From CAYUET01 sp964443875 (GTDB lineage Bacteria; Auribacterota; JAFGBW01), in the NCBI GenBank assembly GCA_964443875.1, contig CAYUET010000005.1:62001-126000 (forward strand): a stretch of DNA of 64,000 bases, given 5' to 3'. The notes under the pieces were generated by a model, which saw only the letters and a program-made list of their open reading frames with translations, was not told the origin of the DNA and ran no database searches. Below are positions 33,226-42,283 of the stretch, piece after piece (position 1 is the first letter of the stretch; each line of letters starts with the position of its first letter). Position numbers and translations under genes: made by a program.

Positions 33226-34233
33226 ATGAAAATAGCCATACGGGTTGACGGCAATAAATCTTTAGGAATGGGGAATGTTTACAGGTCTCTTTCCATAGCG
33301 GAAATGCTTCAGAAAAGAGGACAGCAGGTTTGCTTTATCATGAAAAGCTATCCGGGTTCCTATGAACCTATCCTGGAAAAAGGCTTTTCTGTCTTCTTGT
33401 TAAGTCCCATGGTTTGCAACGGAACCCTCAATGCCCAGCTCAGTGAGATCATTGAATGCAATTCCATCAATGTCTTTATCAATGATATCAAAAATACCGA
33501 CAGCGATTATGTGAATCATTTAAAAAATCTGGGGCTGACAGTTGTTAACTTTGATGATTTAGGCCAGGGAAGATCAAACGCCGATATTCTGATTGATGCT
33601 TTTTATCCGAGTAAAAATAACGGAACAATCAATCATCATAACTTCGGCCCCAGTTTTATCATCCTCCGGGAAGAATTCCGGAAGGCCAGAAATCACCCGC
33701 GCGTCATCAAAAAAGAAATCTCTGATATAGCCATCATGATGGGCGCTGCCAATACGGGAAATTTTCTGGACCGCGTTTTAAAAACCCTTGGAAGAATTCC
33801 TGAATCCGTCAAATGCCATGTCATTCTGAGTAAGGCCGTTCAGAATGCCGGTCTCTTCCAGATTGAATATCCCAATAAAAACTTCTTCTATTATTACCAG
33901 CCTGAAAATATTGCCGATATCCTTTTGAATGCAGATCTGGCCATTACCGGAGGAGGGATCTCCATGTGCGAATGCTGCACGCTCGGAACTCCAAGCATCA
34001 TCATTCCGCAGGTTCCCCATGAAGAAAAAAATGCCCTGATGTTTCAGGCCGCCGGAGCCGTATCCGCTTTTGAATATGATCCCGATCTCAGTGAGGACCG
34101 GCTGTTTGCCCGGTTACATTCCATCATGACTGACAGTCAGCAGAGAATTGTCATTTCCCATAACGCCAAAAAATATGTGGATGGGAAAGGGATGGACAGA
34201 ATCATGCAAATCCTGTCCCCCTATTTAAATTAA
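33226..34233 (+). CDS. PseG/SpsG-like glycosyl nucleotide-processing protein
   Basis: A 335-residue GT-B-like protein resembling PseG (which removes UDP from a trideoxy-altrose derivative in pseudaminic acid synthesis) and the SpsG family. The N-terminus reads 'KIAIRVDGNKSLGMGNVYRSLSIAEML', matching the RxD...GxGHxxR pattern of PseG, but the catalytic His17 of PseG is Asn17 here. The C-terminus has 'ADLAITGGGISMCECCTLGTPSIIIP', the nucleotide-binding GGG...E motif. The change argues for a related transferase or a different substrate. The ATG at 33226 follows GAGGGTAGTGAT. No other sialic or pseudaminic acid gene is nearby. Confidence 0.7.
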   Translation: MKIAIRVDGNKSLGMGNVYRSLSIAEMLQKRGQQVCFIMKSYPGSYEPILEKGFSVFLLSPMVCNGTLNAQLSEIIECNSINVFINDIKNTDSDYVNHLKNLGLTVVNFDDLGQGRSNADILIDAFYPSKNNGTINHHNFGPSFIILREEFRKARNHPRVIKKEISDIAIMMGAANTGNFLDRVLKTLGRIPESVKCHVILSKAVQNAGLFQIEYPNKNFFYYYQPENIADILLNADLAITGGGISMCECCTLGTPSIIIPQVPHEEKNALMFQAAGAVSAFEYDPDLSEDRLFARLHSIMTDSQQRIVISHNAKKYVDGKGMDRIMQILSPYLN

Positions 34234-34261
34234 CGCTTTAATCAAACTCAGGCCTTAATCA

Positions 34262-35503
34262 TTAAACTGTTCCGGCCTGACCTTTTATCTTAAGAGCTCT
34301 GGCATTCACGCCGAGAACTTTTAAAAATCCCTCGGAATCTGTGTGATCAAAACTTCCCACCGCTTCCATGGAAGACATTTCCGGATCGTAGAGTGAATGA
34401 GGCACATTGGAAGAGGAAACAAAAGAAATATTTCCCTTATACAGGGAAACTTCAATTGTTCCTGAAACAAGTTCATTCAGGGGCTTCAACGCGGAAAGCA
34501 TCATTTTGGTTTTAAGATCAAAATAATATCCCTGGTAAACCTGCTCTGCAATCAGGGGGGAAAGCAAAGTAAAAAGAGTCCGGGCTCTTCTGTCCATAAT
34601 CTGCTGCAATAATAACTCATGGCATTTTGCCAGGAGCTCCATGGCAGGGCTTTCATAAACCCCTCTGGACTTGATCCCTACAAAACGGTTCTCAACCGTG
34701 TGAATGCCGATCCCTATGGCATTTTTCCCTGCAACCGTGTTGACCTTCTTAAAAAGATCAACTAAAGACAGCGTTTCTTCGTTAAAAGAAACCGGAACTC
34801 CCTTATCAAAGGTAAATTTTACATTTTCTTTTGTATCAGGGGCCTTATCCGGAAACACGCCCATCACAGGCTGTATGAAACAGGCAGGGGTGTCCAGATA
34901 TTCGAGTTTCCCCGCCTCATGAGTCAGACCCAATAAATTGGAATCCGTGGAATAAGGCTTGTCATAGCTCACCTTGATGGGCAGCTTTCGGGCAAGACAG
35001 TAATCAATCATCTGTTTTCTGCCTCCAAAGGCCTTCACAAAATAAGGATCTCTCCAGGGGGCATAAACCTCGATTTCAGGATCGATCATGTGTGTTGCAA
35101 GACTGAAACGCACCTGGTCATTGCCTCTTCCAGTCGCCCCGTGAACAAGAATCTTCACCTTTTTTTCATGCATCACCCGCACAAGACCTTCAACAGTGAT
35201 ATGGCGGGCAATACCCGTTGTATTCCAGTAACCGCCTTCATAACAGGCCTGAGCCTGAATAAGCTTGAGCCCGGCATCAACCAGCTCTTTTTTCAGATCC
35301 ACAAAACACACATCTATGGCTCCGCTTTTAATCATGCGGTCACGGATTTCCTCCATGCTCGCTTCATCCGGCTGCCCTAAATCGGCCGTAATGGAAACAA
35401 CCGACACTCCGTTGTCCGTAAGCCAGCGCGTAACCGTACAGCTGTCCAATCCTCCGGAAGAAGCAAATGCCACTGTTTTACCTTTTAAATCCATAACATT
35501 CAT
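34262..35503 (-). CDS. argG: Argininosuccinate synthase
   Basis: Joins citrulline and aspartate with ATP in arginine synthesis. The 413-residue protein has the PP-loop 'VAFASSGGLDSCTVTRWL', 'ITADLGQPDE', 'HGATGRGNDQVRF', 'EVYAPWRDPYFV', 'SYDKPYSTDSNLLGLTHEAGKLEYLD', 'VENRFVGIKSRGVYESPAMELL' and 'SLYDPEMSSMEAV'. It matches the E. coli ArgG-type branch ('YSTDSNLLG.THEA') more than the common Bacillus type. The good ribosome site (AAGGAGGTTTTTAA) precedes the ATG at 35503. No other arg gene is in the window. Confidence 0.95.
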   Translation of the reverse strand: MNVMDLKGKTVAFASSGGLDSCTVTRWLTDNGVSVVSITADLGQPDEASMEEIRDRMIKSGAIDVCFVDLKKELVDAGLKLIQAQACYEGGYWNTTGIARHITVEGLVRVMHEKKVKILVHGATGRGNDQVRFSLATHMIDPEIEVYAPWRDPYFVKAFGGRKQMIDYCLARKLPIKVSYDKPYSTDSNLLGLTHEAGKLEYLDTPACFIQPVMGVFPDKAPDTKENVKFTFDKGVPVSFNEETLSLVDLFKKVNTVAGKNAIGIGIHTVENRFVGIKSRGVYESPAMELLAKCHELLLQQIMDRRARTLFTLLSPLIAEQVYQGYYFDLKTKMMLSALKPLNELVSGTIEVSLYKGNISFVSSSNVPHSLYDPEMSSMEAVGSFDHTDSEGFLKVLGVNARALKIKGQAGTV

Positions 35504-35567
35504 TTAAAAACCTCCTTAAAAAAAACTACCTCGTTGTTTATGATGTCAGCCGAATTGATGCCCTTGA

Positions 35568-36017
35568 TTATGAAGCCTGATTGTTGGAAGCGATATAATC
35601 CAGAGCAGAACGCCCGTCTTTTTCTTTTGTGGAAGAAATCGATTTATCCATCTTGGGGCGCTGGGATATCGATTTTTCAGGCGGATTCTCCTCCCTCAGC
35701 CGGTCGGCTTTTTCGTAATCCGCTTCCGCACCTTTTTTGTCTCCTGATTTTTCCCTCATCAGCCCCCTTTGAAAAAAGGCGAAAGAATTGGTGGGGTCCA
35801 GCTCTATGGCCACATTTAAATCCTTCATGGCGCCTGAAATATCATTGGCGGCCTTTTTAATCATGGCTCTCTCCCAGTAAGCCCAGGTATCCTGAGGAGT
35901 AAGCTCCAATATTTTATTATACAGCTTCAGCGCAGCAGAATACTCTTTTCTGTCAAGACGGACTTCAACCTGTCTTAATAATTGTTCAACTTCAGGGCTA
36001 GGCGGAGTATTAATCAT
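35568..36017 (-). CDS. TPR-repeat protein
   Basis: A 149-residue protein with about three tetratricopeptide repeats: 'QVEVRLDRKEYSAALKLYNKI', 'TWAYWERAMIKKAANDISGAMKDLNVAIE' and 'SFAFFQRGLMREKSGDKKGAEADYEKA'. A hydrophilic tail follows. No signal peptide. TPRs mediate protein binding. It lies 64 bases upstream of argG and 66 bases downstream of the HEAT-PEGA-SUMF1 gene on the same strand; it may be a partner of that exported protein, but this is a guess. Confidence 0.75.
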   Translation of the reverse strand: MINTPPSPEVEQLLRQVEVRLDRKEYSAALKLYNKILELTPQDTWAYWERAMIKKAANDISGAMKDLNVAIELDPTNSFAFFQRGLMREKSGDKKGAEADYEKADRLREENPPEKSISQRPKMDKSISSTKEKDGRSALDYIASNNQAS

Positions 36018-36083
36018 AGTTATTCCTCGAAAATTAACGGTTAAAAAGAAGAATTTTAAGGGGTCAAAAACAGGTTCACAACA

Positions 36084-38879
36084 CTAAATCTGTTCCTCCC
36101 TGACCTTGATCTGAAAAGAGCTGGCATTCCGGCATATCCGGAACCCGCGTGCATTCGATAAATCAGAAGGATGCCCGGATTCTCTGTAGGCAACCTGCAA
36201 AGCGTCACGGCTGGCCCAGGAACCTCCCCTTGAAACCCGCTCTGAACGATCTTCAACACATAGGGGATTAACAGCCTTCTTCTGCTCAGAAAAGGAATCA
36301 TAAAAACCTTCGTCATACCAGTCATAACACCATTCACTGACATTTCCGGCCATATCAAAAAGGCCAAAGGCATTTTCGGGATAGGAGCCGACAGGAGCGG
36401 TAAACTTAAAACGATCGGCATCCTGGCCTTCTTTTGGGAAATAATTGGCGGAAAAGGCATCTCCGGGCGTTAACTCATCTCCCCAGGGATAAATTTTTTG
36501 GTCCAGCCCTCCGCGCGCCGCATACTCCCACTCCGCCTCTGAAGGAAGCCTGTAGCCGGAAGCATTGCGGTTTAATTTATAATTTGCATCATAACAGGGA
36601 CGTAATTTTTCCTGGGTGCTCAGCCAGTTACAGAAATCACAGGCCTGATACCAGCTCACCATGATAACGGGCTGGTTATCCTCTGCGGATCTTTCCTCTC
36701 TCATATTTTTATGTTCAGGATCAAAAAATTCATATTCCGCATTGGTCACTTCATTACGACCCATATAAAAGGGGATTGTTATGGATACCGGGTGTTCGGT
36801 TAAGGAAAGGGCTGAATTCCCCTGGATGAATTCTCCGTTCTTGAGAAATTTCATTTTCATGCCGAGAGAATTAGTGACTTCCTCCTCGCCCGGAGTCGAA
36901 ACAATCTCCAGCTGAAGCGCCCCCCCTTCCCTCATCAGAATTTTCCGGCTGCTCTGCTCTCCGCTTGCGAGAATAACCGTGAGAATATGTTCACCCGGAT
37001 TCACTTCTTTAATCCACTGTTTTTCCTGCAAAACAGCCGGTTTCGCATCCAGCAAGAGGCTATACCCTTCTGTGAAGGAAAAAATCTGAATTGTTCCTTT
37101 CAGTATTTTTTTCTGAACAAAACTTAGTTCTGAGGATCCTTCCTTCTCCAGGGGTGTCCCTGCTTTTTTGTCCGGAATCTTTTTCTGGCCGGGAAGAGGC
37201 AGCCCCGTTAAATAATGGGCACGGACAAAATCAGCCTGATCCGCCAAAAAAGAAAACCGTGCAGCATAGGCTTTAAGCCAGTCCGCCGCCTTTTCCTTTT
37301 CCTTCACAACGGCATAAAAAGCAAGCCAGGATAAAAGCGGATAATCATTTTTAAAATACATCTCCATCTGTTCCCATTTTTCAGGAACAGGAATCTTGGA
37401 AGTCAACAGGACAGATTTTGCTTTCAAAAAAACTTTCATAAGGGCTACGTTTTTATAAAATTCCTTTTTATAGGATAGAAGAACATCCCAGTCTTTGATT
37501 TCTGAAATTTCATATAAGATCTCAAGACAAATGCTTTTCAAACGGACTTCCCTGGTAGACGCCAGAAGGGACTTTGCAAAATCACGACCCTCTTTTATCC
37601 CGCAGGAACTCAGCAAGCGGTAAATTTCAGCTTTAAAAAAATCATCCTGGGAGGATGCCAATAACTGCCGGCATTTTGCAATCGTCTTTTCATCTGCCCA
37701 GCCTGCAAGAGCCCTGGCATAAGCAGCAATCAGTTTAGGAGAGGTCTCCGTCAGAAAACGGGAATTCAGGAAGGTTTTTGCACTGTCCTCCTGAATAAAA
37801 CCCAGGTTCCGGATCAATTCCGTAAGGAGGTATTCCTCTTTTTCGTTCTTTATCCTCCGGATGATTTCCGGTACGGCAGCCCCGCTGTTAAAAACCCCGA
37901 ACAGGTGAGACAGATTTTTCACTAAAATAGGATCCGATGATTTCAATAAAGGAATCAGAACTTCAATTTTATCCTTTTCAAGCCCGTAGGCTTTTTTCAG
38001 GGTGTTTTCCCTGACGCTGATCTGGGAAGAAGAATCCATGGAGCGGAGCTCCACTTGCGGAGACATGGTATTGATGAAAACTTCCAGCTCATCCTCCGTC
38101 ATTAATTTGTATTCTTCCGGCACCTCTTCCACTTTTTCCTTTTGGCCAGTTATGGGCAGGATCCCGATAAAACCCTCTTCCTGGTTAAAGGGATCAATTC
38201 CTAAAAGAAGGGCTTCTTTCCCGCTTATCAGATCTTCCAAAATCAAACAGAAAGAAATCTGGACAGGGTCTGAAACAGGAGCCATATTATCGGCCTCGGG
38301 GGACTGTTCTAAAGGCCGTGGTCCGGATGCAGGTATTTCTGCTGAAGAAATTTCTCCTGCAGGAGAAACGGCAGTTTCTGTCGAGTGTATCGGTTCAGTA
38401 TTTTGCAGAGGGGGGGTATTCTCCGGAGGAACAGAGGGAACAGTTTTTTCAGTATCCTCAGGCAGTGGAGGTTCGGAAAGCTGAGGTTCTGAAACAACAG
38501 GTAAAACACCTTCAGAAACAGGAACATTATTGTTCACTTGTTCTGAATCCGCTTTGACAGGCCCCGGTGGAACTGTCTGCAAAGGGACTTGGAGGGAAGT
38601 AACGTTCTGAACCGTTTGAGGCGGTTCAACAGGAAGAGGCGCCGGAAGAACGGATTGTGCCTGAATTTCCTTTGGAATAAGATCAATCTGGGGGACTTCC
38701 AGAGGCAGGGCAGGACCCGAAGCGCAACGCTCTGTTTTCACTTCAGGGATATAGACTCCCGCCATCAGCTGAAGCGAATACATTACCCTGTGCGCATCCT
38801 TGGGGATAGAAAACAGATATCCCGCAGAAAGTCCGGTTAAGGACAGAATAAGCAAAGAAATCTGCAACAATTTTTTCAT
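36084..38879 (-). CDS. Exported HEAT-repeat/PEGA/SUMF1-domain protein
   Basis: A 931-residue protein with a signal peptide or anchor (residues 1-24), a Pro/Glu-rich linker (about 45-200), HEAT-like helical repeats (about 290-500, for example 'IEVLIPLLKSSDPILVKNLS'), a PEGA-like segment (about 590-660, 'YSLLLDAKPAVLQEKQWIKE' then 'VNPGEHILTVILASG'), and a C-terminal formylglycine-generating-enzyme-type domain (about 668-925) with 'GRNEVTNAEYEFF', 'PVIMVSWYQACDFCNWLS', 'YRLPSEAEWEYAARGG', 'GNVSEWCYDWYD' and 'VSRGGSWASRD'. The pair of active-site cysteines of true FGE is absent: the region reads 'WASRDALQVAYRESGHPSD'. It therefore probably binds rather than catalyses. Such large exported modular proteins are typical of PVC-group bacteria and myxobacteria. 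Confidence 0.8.
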   Translation of the reverse strand: MKKLLQISLLILSLTGLSAGYLFSIPKDAHRVMYSLQLMAGVYIPEVKTERCASGPALPLEVPQIDLIPKEIQAQSVLPAPLPVEPPQTVQNVTSLQVPLQTVPPGPVKADSEQVNNNVPVSEGVLPVVSEPQLSEPPLPEDTEKTVPSVPPENTPPLQNTEPIHSTETAVSPAGEISSAEIPASGPRPLEQSPEADNMAPVSDPVQISFCLILEDLISGKEALLLGIDPFNQEEGFIGILPITGQKEKVEEVPEEYKLMTEDELEVFINTMSPQVELRSMDSSSQISVRENTLKKAYGLEKDKIEVLIPLLKSSDPILVKNLSHLFGVFNSGAAVPEIIRRIKNEKEEYLLTELIRNLGFIQEDSAKTFLNSRFLTETSPKLIAAYARALAGWADEKTIAKCRQLLASSQDDFFKAEIYRLLSSCGIKEGRDFAKSLLASTREVRLKSICLEILYEISEIKDWDVLLSYKKEFYKNVALMKVFLKAKSVLLTSKIPVPEKWEQMEMYFKNDYPLLSWLAFYAVVKEKEKAADWLKAYAARFSFLADQADFVRAHYLTGLPLPGQKKIPDKKAGTPLEKEGSSELSFVQKKILKGTIQIFSFTEGYSLLLDAKPAVLQEKQWIKEVNPGEHILTVILASGEQSSRKILMREGGALQLEIVSTPGEEEVTNSLGMKMKFLKNGEFIQGNSALSLTEHPVSITIPFYMGRNEVTNAEYEFFDPEHKNMREERSAEDNQPVIMVSWYQACDFCNWLSTQEKLRPCYDANYKLNRNASGYRLPSEAEWEYAARGGLDQKIYPWGDELTPGDAFSANYFPKEGQDADRFKFTAPVGSYPENAFGLFDMAGNVSEWCYDWYDEGFYDSFSEQKKAVNPLCVEDRSERVSRGGSWASRDALQVAYRESGHPSDLSNARGFRICRNASSFQIKVREEQI

Positions 38880-38894
38880 CCGTAAATTTCCTTT

Positions 38895-40172
38895 TTAAGC
38901 TTTTTTTACAATCCTGGTTTGCCCGCCCATATAAGGCTGCAAAACCTCCGGAATGGAAACCGATCCGTCCGCGTTCTGGTAATTTTCAAGAATGGAAACA
39001 AAAACGCGGGGTAAGGCTAAACCAGAACCATTAAGCGTATGAACAAGAGCAGGTGATCCCCCTTTTTTGAGACGAAAACGGATTTTGGCTCTGCGGGCCT
39101 GAAAATCCTCAAAATTAGAGACCGATGAGACCTCCAGAAATTTTTCCATACCCGGGGCCCAGGCTTCAAGATCATAGGTTTTGGAGGAGGCAAAACTGAT
39201 ATCACCCGTGGATAAAGACACGACCTGATAAGGAAGGCCCAACTGCTGAAGGAGATATTCCGCATATCCTATAAGCGTTTCAAGAAAGGAATAAGAGTCC
39301 TCCGGTCTGACCCAGGCCACCATTTCCACCTTGTCAAACTGATGAATCCTCACCATTCCGCGCGTTTCCTTCCCATAAGACCCCGCCTCTCTTCTAAAAC
39401 AGGGGGTATAGGCCACATATTTTTTTGGAAGTTCTTCCGGTTCAAGGATTTCATCACGAAAAATATTGGTCACAGGGACCTCCGCTGTTGGAACTAAAAA
39501 AAGATCGTCCGCTTCCAGCCTGTACATATCCGCTTCCATTTTCGGAAGCTGTCCTGTTCCCGTCATGGTCTCTCGATTTACCGCAAAAGGAGGGGAGACT
39601 TCTTCAAAACCATGAAGTTTGCAATGAGTTTCAATAAAATAGTTAATCAAAGCTCTTTCCAGTCTTGCCCCGTCCCTCTTAAAAAGAAGAAAACCGGAAC
39701 CTGATAATTTTGTACCCCGTTTGAAATCCACAATATCAAGGTGCTCTGCAATCTCCCAATGCGGTTTGGGAGTAAAATCGAACTTTCTTTTTTCACCCCA
39801 GAAACGTATGGGCTTATTGTCCTCCTCCCCCCCCACCGGAACACTCTCATGCGGAACATTGGGAATCGCCATAAGAAGAGAGGAAAGCTCCTGGTCCAGA
39901 AGCGATAATTCCGAATCCATCTGTTTGATGCTGTCTGAGACCTTTTTCATTTCTGAAATTTTATCGTCCGCAGATTCCTTATTTTTCTTAAGAACACCGA
40001 TTTCCTTGTTCACCTTGTTGAGCAGGGCTTTTAAATTCTCCACATCCTTGAGTTTGGCTTTCCGTTTGTCGTCCAGAATAATCAAAGAATCGACATCCAC
40101 TTTTGCTCTTTTATTTTCAAGTCCTTTGACCGCACGTTCCTTGTTCTCACGAATCCACTTCATATCCAGCAT
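38895..40172 (-). CDS. serS: Seryl-tRNA synthetase
   Basis: Charges tRNA-Ser. The 425-residue class II synthetase has an N-terminal antiparallel coiled coil (about residues 30-105), then 'GVDKRGTKLSG'-like 'VDFKRGTKLSGSGF', motif 2 'TPCFRREAGSYGKETRGMVRIHQFDKVEM', and motif 3 'NGSGLALPRVFVSILENYQ' near the C-terminus. The length is standard. It starts 15 bases after its ribosome-site region and lies just upstream of the HEAT-SUMF1 gene on the same strand. Confidence 0.96.
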   Translation of the reverse strand: MLDMKWIRENKERAVKGLENKRAKVDVDSLIILDDKRKAKLKDVENLKALLNKVNKEIGVLKKNKESADDKISEMKKVSDSIKQMDSELSLLDQELSSLLMAIPNVPHESVPVGGEEDNKPIRFWGEKRKFDFTPKPHWEIAEHLDIVDFKRGTKLSGSGFLLFKRDGARLERALINYFIETHCKLHGFEEVSPPFAVNRETMTGTGQLPKMEADMYRLEADDLFLVPTAEVPVTNIFRDEILEPEELPKKYVAYTPCFRREAGSYGKETRGMVRIHQFDKVEMVAWVRPEDSYSFLETLIGYAEYLLQQLGLPYQVVSLSTGDISFASSKTYDLEAWAPGMEKFLEVSSVSNFEDFQARRAKIRFRLKKGGSPALVHTLNGSGLALPRVFVSILENYQNADGSVSIPEVLQPYMGGQTRIVKKA

Positions 40173-40255
40173 AATGGTCCACCTTTATTTGCATCTGTTC
40201 TAATTGTTGAATCAACTGTAAGTATAATCATAAAAAATTGGAATTAAAGACAAAT

Positions 40256-41053
40256 TTAATGCAACTTTACTTTTTCAAGACGTTTTAAAAAAGATAAAAC
40301 CTCTGTAATATCGCTCATAAAATACCGGGCATGGGATCCCGGTTTTGAACCTCCGACGCGTATCGTCAGCCCCTTGGTCGACAATACCCTGAAGGCATCC
40401 TCATCGGTTACATCATCCCCCAGATAAATGGGAAGCAGGGGAAGCTCTTTCTTGTTTTCCTTCTCATGATTTAACAGCCATTCCACGGCACTCCCCTTAT
40501 TCCACTGAACATTGGGTTTAACTTCATGAATTTTCTTCCCGGAAAAAACCGTGATTTCGCCTCTGTCTAAAAAAGGCTGAATGATTTCAAGATAATTCCC
40601 GTGAATCCGTTTTTTTTGAGCAGGAGAGGCAAAACGGTAATGAAGGCTTACAGACAGGCCTTTATCATTCACCAGAAGCCCCGGAATATCTGAAAACTGT
40701 TCTTTAAACCTCAGAATCAGTTTATCGATAATCTTCTTTTGCGCAGCTTTAACAGGACTTTCAAAACAAATTCCGGGTCCGGTGATTTCAAGGCCGTGAT
40801 TGCCTGAATAAACCAGGGATCGCAACCCGATTTTTTTCTTAAGATCCTTGATGCTTCGGCCGCTGATCAGAGCAACCCTGAAGCAGGGTTTGCGGTTTAA
40901 TTTCTGAAGCATCTCCCTCATGGCCGGGCTCAAGACAGGATGATAGGTTTCCTTTGAAAGAGGACAGATGGTTCCATCGTAATCCAGAAACAGATAGATT
41001 CCCCTTAAACTGCGGAAATCAATTTTCTCCCATTCTGAAAAAAGATGCTTCAT
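40256..41053 (-). CDS. otsB: Trehalose-6-phosphate phosphatase
   Basis: Removes phosphate from trehalose 6-phosphate. A 265-residue HAD-superfamily enzyme with motif I 'YLFLDYDGTICPL' (nucleophile Asp), motif II 'VALISGRSIKDLKKKIG' (SGR), 'YSGNHGLEI' (GNHGlE), 'NKGSAVEWLLNHE' (motif III Lys) and 'PIYLGDDVTDEDAFRVL' (motif IV GDDxTDEdaF). All are diagnostic for OtsB. No trehalose-phosphate synthase (otsA) is in the window, so it must be elsewhere. It lies 14 bases downstream of rimI. Confidence 0.92.
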   Translation of the reverse strand: MKHLFSEWEKIDFRSLRGIYLFLDYDGTICPLSKETYHPVLSPAMREMLQKLNRKPCFRVALISGRSIKDLKKKIGLRSLVYSGNHGLEITGPGICFESPVKAAQKKIIDKLILRFKEQFSDIPGLLVNDKGLSVSLHYRFASPAQKKRIHGNYLEIIQPFLDRGEITVFSGKKIHEVKPNVQWNKGSAVEWLLNHEKENKKELPLLPIYLGDDVTDEDAFRVLSTKGLTIRVGGSKPGSHARYFMSDITEVLSFLKRLEKVKLH

Positions 41054-41067
41054 TCCCTATCCCCTGG

Positions 41068-41523
41068 TTAGAAACGGGTTTCCTCCAGCAGACAGTCCAT
41101 CTGCAGGGCATTCTCCTGATCTGCATAATACCTTTTACGTATAAAACGCACTTCAAACCCAAACTGCCGGTATAACTCAATGGCCTCCATATTGCTGACA
41201 CGCACTTCCAGAAGCCCTTTTTCGGCTCCTTTCCGGCAGGCTGTTTTCAGTGCATTTTCAAGGAGTATTTTGGCATATCCCTTTCTTCTGTGCGCCGGGT
41301 GGGTGGCAATATTCTGTATTTCCAGTTCCTGATCGTAAAGCCAGCAGAAAATATAGGAAATAACCTCACCGTTTTCGAGGCACAGAGCAAGATTCAGAGA
41401 ATTTCTATTGTTAATTTCCCCCTCAAATGTTTTCAAGGACCAGGGATGAGGACTGGACTGTTTTTCAATTTCCAGAATCTGTGCCAGATCGGGCTGCCCG
41501 ACAATGCGGATTATATAGTCCAT
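41068..41523 (-). CDS. rimI: Ribosomal-protein-alanine N-acetyltransferase (GNAT)
   Basis: A 151-residue GNAT-family acetyltransferase of the RimI type, which acetylates the N-terminus of ribosomal protein S18. It has 'QILEIEKQSSPHPWSLKTFE' (the RimI 'iE...f..PWs...f'), 'ALCLENGEVISYIFCWL', 'ELEIQNIATHPAHRRKGYAKILL' (acetyl-CoA motif HPAHRRKGYA, the RimI hallmark) and 'LLEVRVSNMEAIELYRQFGFE'. The ATG at 41523 is chosen because AGAGGGGAAGAG precedes it; a start at 41622 adds residues outside the domain. Confidence 0.88.
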   Translation of the reverse strand: MDYIIRIVGQPDLAQILEIEKQSSPHPWSLKTFEGEINNRNSLNLALCLENGEVISYIFCWLYDQELEIQNIATHPAHRRKGYAKILLENALKTACRKGAEKGLLEVRVSNMEAIELYRQFGFEVRFIRKRYYADQENALQMDCLLEETRF

Positions 41524-41575
41524 AGCTCTTCCCCTCTGCACCCAATCTCCCAGAGGTATTTTTTCATTCATCATA

Positions 41576-42283
41576 TTATTTTTCATTGAGGAGTTGTAAA
41601 TCAACCTTGAGGGAAGTTTCAACCTTTTTCTTCGGCTTTTTCATGGGATAAAGACAATAAGCATAAACAGGGCACTCCGTACATTTGGGAGAGACGGGCT
41701 TGCAAACGCTCTGGCCAAAGGCGACCAGAAGAATATTGATATCCTTCCAGTAACGTTTTGGAAGCTTTTTTCTCAGGGCATATTCCGTTTCTTCGGGGGT
41801 TTCTGTTTTCACAAAAAGCAGACGGTTGCAGATCCGGTGGACATGAGTATCCACGCAGATGGAAGGAATAGCGAAGGCCAGCGATAAAACAAGGTTGGCT
41901 GTTTTCCGGCCGACTCCGGGAAGACTTAAAAGATCGTCCATGGCTTGGGGTACTTTTGACTCAAACTCATCGATCAGAACCCTGGAAACTTCCTTTAAAT
42001 GCCCGGCTTTGTTATGGTAAAAACCTGCTGGATAAATAAGAGACTCAATTTCCTTCAAAGATAACGCACACATTTCCCGGGGAGTTTTCACCTTTTCAAA
42101 AAGTCTGTTCACAGCCCCTGCCGTCACTTCATCTTTCGTTCTGGCGGAGAGGATCGTGCTGATGAGGATTTTATAGGAATCACTCCCTCCCAGCGCCTGA
42201 AAAACCACCACAGGCGCATTCCACCGCGGATACTCTTTTTTTAATCGATCAAGGATTTTTAAAAAAAGATTAGGGGTGAGCAT
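41576..42283 (-). CDS. nth: Endonuclease III (HhH-GPD base excision glycosylase)
   Basis: Removes oxidised pyrimidines and nicks the DNA. The 235-residue enzyme has 'LISTILSARTKDEVTAGAVN' (here 'SARTKD' for the usual LSaQtTD), the helix-hairpin-helix 'LPGVGRKTANLVLSLAF' with the catalytic Lys, 'CVDTHVHRICNRL' with the catalytic Asp, and the [4Fe-4S] loop 'CKPVSPKCTECPVYAYC' (C-x6-C-x2-C-x5-C). The ATG at 42283 is used; it overlaps the end of the epimerase gene by 14 bases. Longer readings run against that gene in another frame. Confidence 0.93.
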   Translation of the reverse strand: MLTPNLFLKILDRLKKEYPRWNAPVVVFQALGGSDSYKILISTILSARTKDEVTAGAVNRLFEKVKTPREMCALSLKEIESLIYPAGFYHNKAGHLKEVSRVLIDEFESKVPQAMDDLLSLPGVGRKTANLVLSLAFAIPSICVDTHVHRICNRLLFVKTETPEETEYALRKKLPKRYWKDINILLVAFGQSVCKPVSPKCTECPVYAYCLYPMKKPKKKVETSLKVDLQLLNEK

